From assembly GCF_022919135.1 (NCBI RefSeq), contig NZ_CP095049.1:6037667-6101666 (forward strand): a stretch of 64,000 nucleotides of DNA. Reading direction: 5' to 3'. Source of the stretch: Hymenobacter cellulosivorans (GTDB lineage Bacteria > Bacteroidota > Bacteroidia > Cytophagales > Hymenobacteraceae). The notes beneath the pieces are model-generated. The model did no database searches. It worked only from the letters and a program-made list of their open reading frames with translations, and had not been told where the DNA came from. Shown piece by piece: positions 60,860 through 64,000 of this stretch. The translations under genes and the position numbers were made by a program. The first letter of the stretch is position 1. Every line of letters starts with the position of its first letter.

Positions 60860-63514
60860 TTATAGAACTACTACTCTAGTTGTTCGGGCAGCCCCGCTTC
60901 CGGCTTGCACGCGTAGCAGGTACATACCTTTTGCCAGCCCGACAGTTGGCAGTACGCGGATGGTACCTTCGTCGGTAGTTTCACGGACTATGCGGCCGGT
61001 CATATCAAAAAGCTGCACCCGGGCCGGGCCAGTTTCGGCCACTAGTACCTGCAGCAGGTCGCCGGCTACAATCGGGTTGGGGTACGCCTGTACTTCCCCA
61101 GGGCGGGTAAACTGCACTGCCTCTGCTGAACTGTAGACCACCTGGCCATTGGCCAGATCCAGCCGCGCCCGGTACTCATTACGACCCAGCTCGGGCGTGT
61201 CGTCCTGGAAAACCAGGTGCCGGCCCGGCACCGGCGAAATAGTCTGAATTGCCTGCACACTCTGGCCCGACAACCGCTCCAGCGTAATAGATTTTACGCC
61301 ATAAGTAGTACCGATTTCCAGATCGAAAAGGACCGTATCGGTTACCACGGTACGCGGCAGGAAACTCTTGACGTAGCAAGCGGTTCCCTGTTCCGTAAAC
61401 TCAATCGTGTTGCCGCGCGGGCCCAGTAGTTTGCCAAACAAAGGAGCCACGGCGTAGTAGCGGATCTGCATCTGCGCTTTCGTGAGTACCAGGGCAGTAT
61501 CGGTGGTCACCAGGTAAGGCTCCAGGTAATTTTTCTGACCAAGCTGGTACAGCTGATACTGGGTGGCTCCGGGCACCGGCTCCCATAGAATTAGCGCCTC
61601 GTTTTCACAGGCATAGCCCACCGTCGGCATTTGGGGCTGGCTAATGGTGAATGTATCGGAAAGAAAAGCGGCGTTTCCGGCTACCATCCGCACCCGGGCC
61701 AACGTAGTCGTATCGGGCAGGGCCCAGGCGTAAGTAGCTTGCTCCAGCGCTACATTGCTTGCGAGCAACTGCCACTTCATACTGCCCAGCGGCTGATACT
61801 CCAAGCGGCCCGTAGTAGCGGGGCCCGACCAGTGCCACCGCAGAATATTGGTAGTGCCGGGGCGCAGATTGGTCGTCGAGCCGGGATGCACCCACTCAAA
61901 ACCACCGCTGTATTCGTAGGCCACGCTGAAAGCCTGGGGGCCAGCCACAGCCGTACCCCGAACCCGCACAGCGTACTCACCGGCCTGGGGGGCTGCCAAA
62001 CTGATTTGCTCAACGTTATTAAGATGGTCGGCGCGGCGCTTGGGTAGCTGGCTGAGCGAATCGGCATGCGGATAGGCGCTTAGCACCCAGGGCTTCCAGC
62101 TGCGGCCCGACGCCAAATGAACCAACTCCAGATCCAAATCATTGACCAGAGCCTGGGCCGCCGTTGGAGAAGCTTCGGGGTCGGTCCAGGCCAGCGTGAC
62201 TTTTAACTCCTGCTGGCCGGCTGGTACGGTGAGCGAATAGGTGCGCAGACTGCTTGGATTGGCTGAGCCCTGAAAGAAATGCTGGTCCCGGATGGTTTGT
62301 ACGGCTCCCGCAGCATCTACCTGCCCAAACCCGCTTTCAAAGTCGATGCCGGGGCGGCCGGTGTCATCGGCGCTGTTGAGCAGCACCGCCTTGACCAGGG
62401 CCGACGGAGGCAAGGAACCATTGGCCTGAAGCTGATACGCCTGCTGCACCAGCAAGCTGCTGCCCGATACCAGCGCCGCCGATTCAGAAGTGCCGCCGGC
62501 CCCGAAAGCTACCAGCTCCGGCTTTATCCGCCCATCATATGCCGGGCCACGGGAGCTGAGCGGGGCAACCTTTCCCAGCAAGTCGGTGGCACCTACACTA
62601 AGCGTGTTTTTGGAGGTCTTGAACTGCCCAGTCAGGTTAGCCACGTTGGAAATACCAGCATAGCGGCCCTGCGTATCGGTTGTAGTGCCCACGTTGCCCG
62701 ACGAAAATACGTGCACCAAGCTCGGGTATTGCTGGCAGTGCTGGTCGTAGGCCTGCGACTCCAGCCCGTAGTAGTTCTCAATATCCGCCACGCCGTACGA
62801 ATGGTTTTGGACCGAAACCCCGGCCTGAGTCAGCGTGGCGCCATCGTCGGGCAGCAGGTTGTCGTAGGTGGAAGTGGCCAGCTTAGCCTGCCACGCCACG
62901 CCTTTACCCGCAGGAGCTGAGTTGCCGGCTCCCGCGGCCAAGGTGGCAATAGCAGTGGCATGGGGCGAAGCAGCTTCCTTAAACAGGCTGCTCGAAACTA
63001 CCCGGCCCTTGAAGTCGATGTCCGTCGGATCAAAGGCATCCTCCTTGATAGAAATGGTCAGTCCTTGGCCGGCTAACTGCGGAAACCGACTATGTACAGT
63101 CGTAATCCGGTTGACGGACAAGTCCGATTGGTTGAGTTGCCGCTCTTCGTGGGCCCGGCGGTTGGACGTATCCACAAAGTGGACGTAAGGCGAAGCGCTA
63201 AGCTGCTGCAGTTGGGCTTCCGTCAGATTTTCTACTTGAAATACCGTTCCATTACCCTTTGGTACTGCTTTGAGGGTGCTGGCGGGCAGTGCCTGCTGGG
63301 CCCAGGCCAGAAAAGCTTCTTTCTGCCGGACGCTTACTCGTACGGTTTGGGCCTGGCCCGGGGCTACTCTTCGTAGGGAAGGAGCTAATTTTTGCGCAGC
63401 CGGCCGTTCCTGCTGTGCCACCGCACCCGAAGAGGCGCCCAGCAGGATAGCGGCAGTAAGTAAGAAAGGAGAAACGAATAAGCGGGCAAACAGTTCAGCA
63501 GAGTAGCGCATCAA
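60860..63514 (-). CDS. S8-family subtilisin-like protease with T9SS sorting domain
   Basis: 884 residues. A Sec signal peptide (LTAAILLGASSGAVAQ ends it) and an inhibitor-like prosequence precede the catalytic domain. The His lies in EAASPHATAIATLAAG (about residue 186) and the Ser in GGTSESAALVSGSSLL (about 340, replacing the usual GTSMAAP by GTSESAA). The Asp is probably within SIKEDAFDPTDIDFKGR (about 158), but the exact residue is unclear. Fibronectin-like/P-domain-like beta regions follow, and the C-terminal about 75 residues (YPNPIVAGDLLQVLV, GMYLLRVQAGSGAARTTRVV) form a type A T9SS sorting signal. It would be secreted across the outer membrane. A promoter-like box lies about 50 bases upstream. 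Confidence 0.88.
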   Translation of the reverse strand: MMRYSAELFARLFVSPFLLTAAILLGASSGAVAQQERPAAQKLAPSLRRVAPGQAQTVRVSVRQKEAFLAWAQQALPASTLKAVPKGNGTVFQVENLTEAQLQQLSASPYVHFVDTSNRRAHEERQLNQSDLSVNRITTVHSRFPQLAGQGLTISIKEDAFDPTDIDFKGRVVSSSLFKEAASPHATAIATLAAGAGNSAPAGKGVAWQAKLATSTYDNLLPDDGATLTQAGVSVQNHSYGVADIENYYGLESQAYDQHCQQYPSLVHVFSSGNVGTTTDTQGRYAGISNVANLTGQFKTSKNTLSVGATDLLGKVAPLSSRGPAYDGRIKPELVAFGAGGTSESAALVSGSSLLVQQAYQLQANGSLPPSALVKAVLLNSADDTGRPGIDFESGFGQVDAAGAVQTIRDQHFFQGSANPSSLRTYSLTVPAGQQELKVTLAWTDPEASPTAAQALVNDLDLELVHLASGRSWKPWVLSAYPHADSLSQLPKRRADHLNNVEQISLAAPQAGEYAVRVRGTAVAGPQAFSVAYEYSGGFEWVHPGSTTNLRPGTTNILRWHWSGPATTGRLEYQPLGSMKWQLLASNVALEQATYAWALPDTTTLARVRMVAGNAAFLSDTFTISQPQMPTVGYACENEALILWEPVPGATQYQLYQLGQKNYLEPYLVTTDTALVLTKAQMQIRYYAVAPLFGKLLGPRGNTIEFTEQGTACYVKSFLPRTVVTDTVLFDLEIGTTYGVKSITLERLSGQSVQAIQTISPVPGRHLVFQDDTPELGRNEYRARLDLANGQVVYSSAEAVQFTRPGEVQAYPNPIVAGDLLQVLVAETGPARVQLFDMTGRIVRETTDEGTIRVLPTVGLAKGMYLLRVQAGSGAARTTRVVVL

Positions 63515-63565
63515 GCAGGCTAAAGGGGCAGAAAAGAACGTCCGGCCTTAAGTAGGCGGTGCTGA

Positions 63566-63592
63566 TAAAGATAGAAAAAACGCCGTCAGCAA
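63566..63592 (-). promoter_or_regulatory. Putative promoter of the subtilisin-like gene
   Basis: Minus strand: TTG (63592-63590), 16 bases, TATCTTTA (63573-63566). The -7 box differs from TAnnTTTG at the last base and the spacer is short, so it is a moderate candidate. Confidence 0.35.
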
Positions 63593-63665
63593 CCTGGAAG
63601 CAACAGACCATATCATAATATTCGGGCTCTTATTTTGAAAATATTTCAACATACATGCTACTGCC

Positions 63666-63709
63666 AACAAAAAGAGGAACCAGCTGACTAGCTGATTCCT
63701 CTTTTTGTT
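63666..63709 (-). terminator. Terminator of the partial right-end gene
   Basis: AACAAAAAGAGGAA (63666-63679) pairs with TTCCTCTTTTTGTT (63696-63709), with an inner CAGCT/AGCTG stem. On the minus strand the T-run comes after the hairpin, downstream of the 63875 stop. Confidence 0.85.
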
Positions 63710-63874
63710 TTATGGGTTAAGTCTTCTATCCAAGTTTCCGGAACCCGGGTATTGTGCCACCTACTGTAGCAGCTTTCAACCAGAAAAACAGCCTGGCGAT
63801 TAGGCTAGGGCTTACTCTTTCCCTATCATCAACGCAACCGGCTACTCAACCTACTGAGTTGTATTTCGGCTGCT

Positions 63875-64000
63875 TTAGAGCTTGTATACCAGCACGCCGG
63901 CCGGGGTCATTACGTAGGCAAACTGTTCGCCGAGCAGCACCTGGCGCACTTCCGTAGTGGCAGTCGGTAATGGTAGTTTCCGGTCCGTGAGGTTGTAGAG
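63875..64000 (-). CDS. C-terminal end of an unidentified gene
   Basis: The minus strand reads open from the right edge to a TAA at 63875-63877 and encodes 41 residues ending EQFAYVMTPAGVLVYKL. The fragment resembles the last blade of a beta-propeller or a WD/PQQ-like protein, but is too short to identify. A strong terminator lies downstream on the same strand, which supports a real gene end. Confidence 0.6.
   Translation of the reverse strand, partial: LYNLTDRKLPLPTATTEVRQVLLGEQFAYVMTPAGVLVYKL

Larger units (their letters stand above)
63515..63874. other. Intergenic region between the subtilisin gene and the partial gene
   Basis: About 360 bases without a supported gene. It holds the probable subtilisin promoter (63566-63592) and the terminator of the partial gene (63666-63709). 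Confidence 0.6.

Overview
The window looks like a chromosomal segment of a high-GC Bacteroidota of the Hymenobacter/Cytophagales type. Supporting signs are GldH next to RicT/PSP1, a C-terminal type IX secretion sorting domain, TAnnTTTG-type -7 promoter boxes, little sign of Shine-Dalgarno sequences, and many short palindromic intergenic repeats. I see no rRNA, tRNA, CRISPR array, prophage or transposase gene. The organism call is inferred from gene content, not from a database search.

Layout, left to right. (1) 1-6288, minus strand: a branched-chain amino acid operon in transcription order leader peptide - ilvE - ilvD - ilvB - ilvN - ilvC (ilvC cut by the window edge). Upstream of ilvE is what reads as a complete translational attenuator: an 18-residue Leu/Val/Ile-rich leader peptide, an antiterminator pairing and an intrinsic terminator. 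(2) 6637-13311: a Bacteroidota-specific helical protein, small secreted proteins, and a LytTR response regulator convergent with a four-PAS hybrid histidine kinase. (3) 13603-19967: nickel permease, urease structural genes (ureAB fusion, ureC) and accessory genes ureF, ureG and ureD, with a foreign-looking small gene inside the operon and a four-unit hairpin array between ureG and ureD. ureE is absent. (4) 20263-29198: PaiB-like regulator, DUF434 protein, then a urate-to-ureidoglycolate pathway: PuuD, UraH, UraD, AllB, AllC and AllE, ending in an uncharacterised HpcH/HpaI-type lyase. (5) 29821-33004: a SulP transporter fused to a beta-carbonic anhydrase with an altered active-site motif, followed by an OmpR-type regulator lacking the phospho-accepting Asp.

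(6) 33448-41712: glutamate synthase gltB-gltD, a STAS-like protein, a ferredoxin-NADP reductase and a 2Fe-2S ferredoxin. (7) 41793-48732, minus: a Ser/Lys/Arg-tailed exported protein and a giant alpha-2-macroglobulin whose signal-peptide exon-like start is separated from the body by a one-base frameshift. (8) 48920-56994: SRPBCC/DoxX-like protein, DUF4166, fatty-acid desaturase, DinB, helix-hairpin-helix protein, PAP2 phosphatase, beta-propeller-like lipoprotein, NmrA-type oxidoreductase and two cold-shock proteins. (9) 57101-64000: GldH, RicT with a long Arg/Gly/Pro tail, a HEIGH-type metalloprotease lipoprotein, a subtilisin with T9SS tail and a partial gene.

Together, blocks 3-6 form a nitrogen-salvage neighbourhood: urate is oxidised and hydrolysed to ammonia, CO2 and probably glyoxylate and urea; urease would split urea; a bicarbonate-type transporter/carbonic anhydrase and glutamate synthase lie directly downstream to handle inorganic carbon and assimilate nitrogen. 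That linkage is inferred from adjacency.
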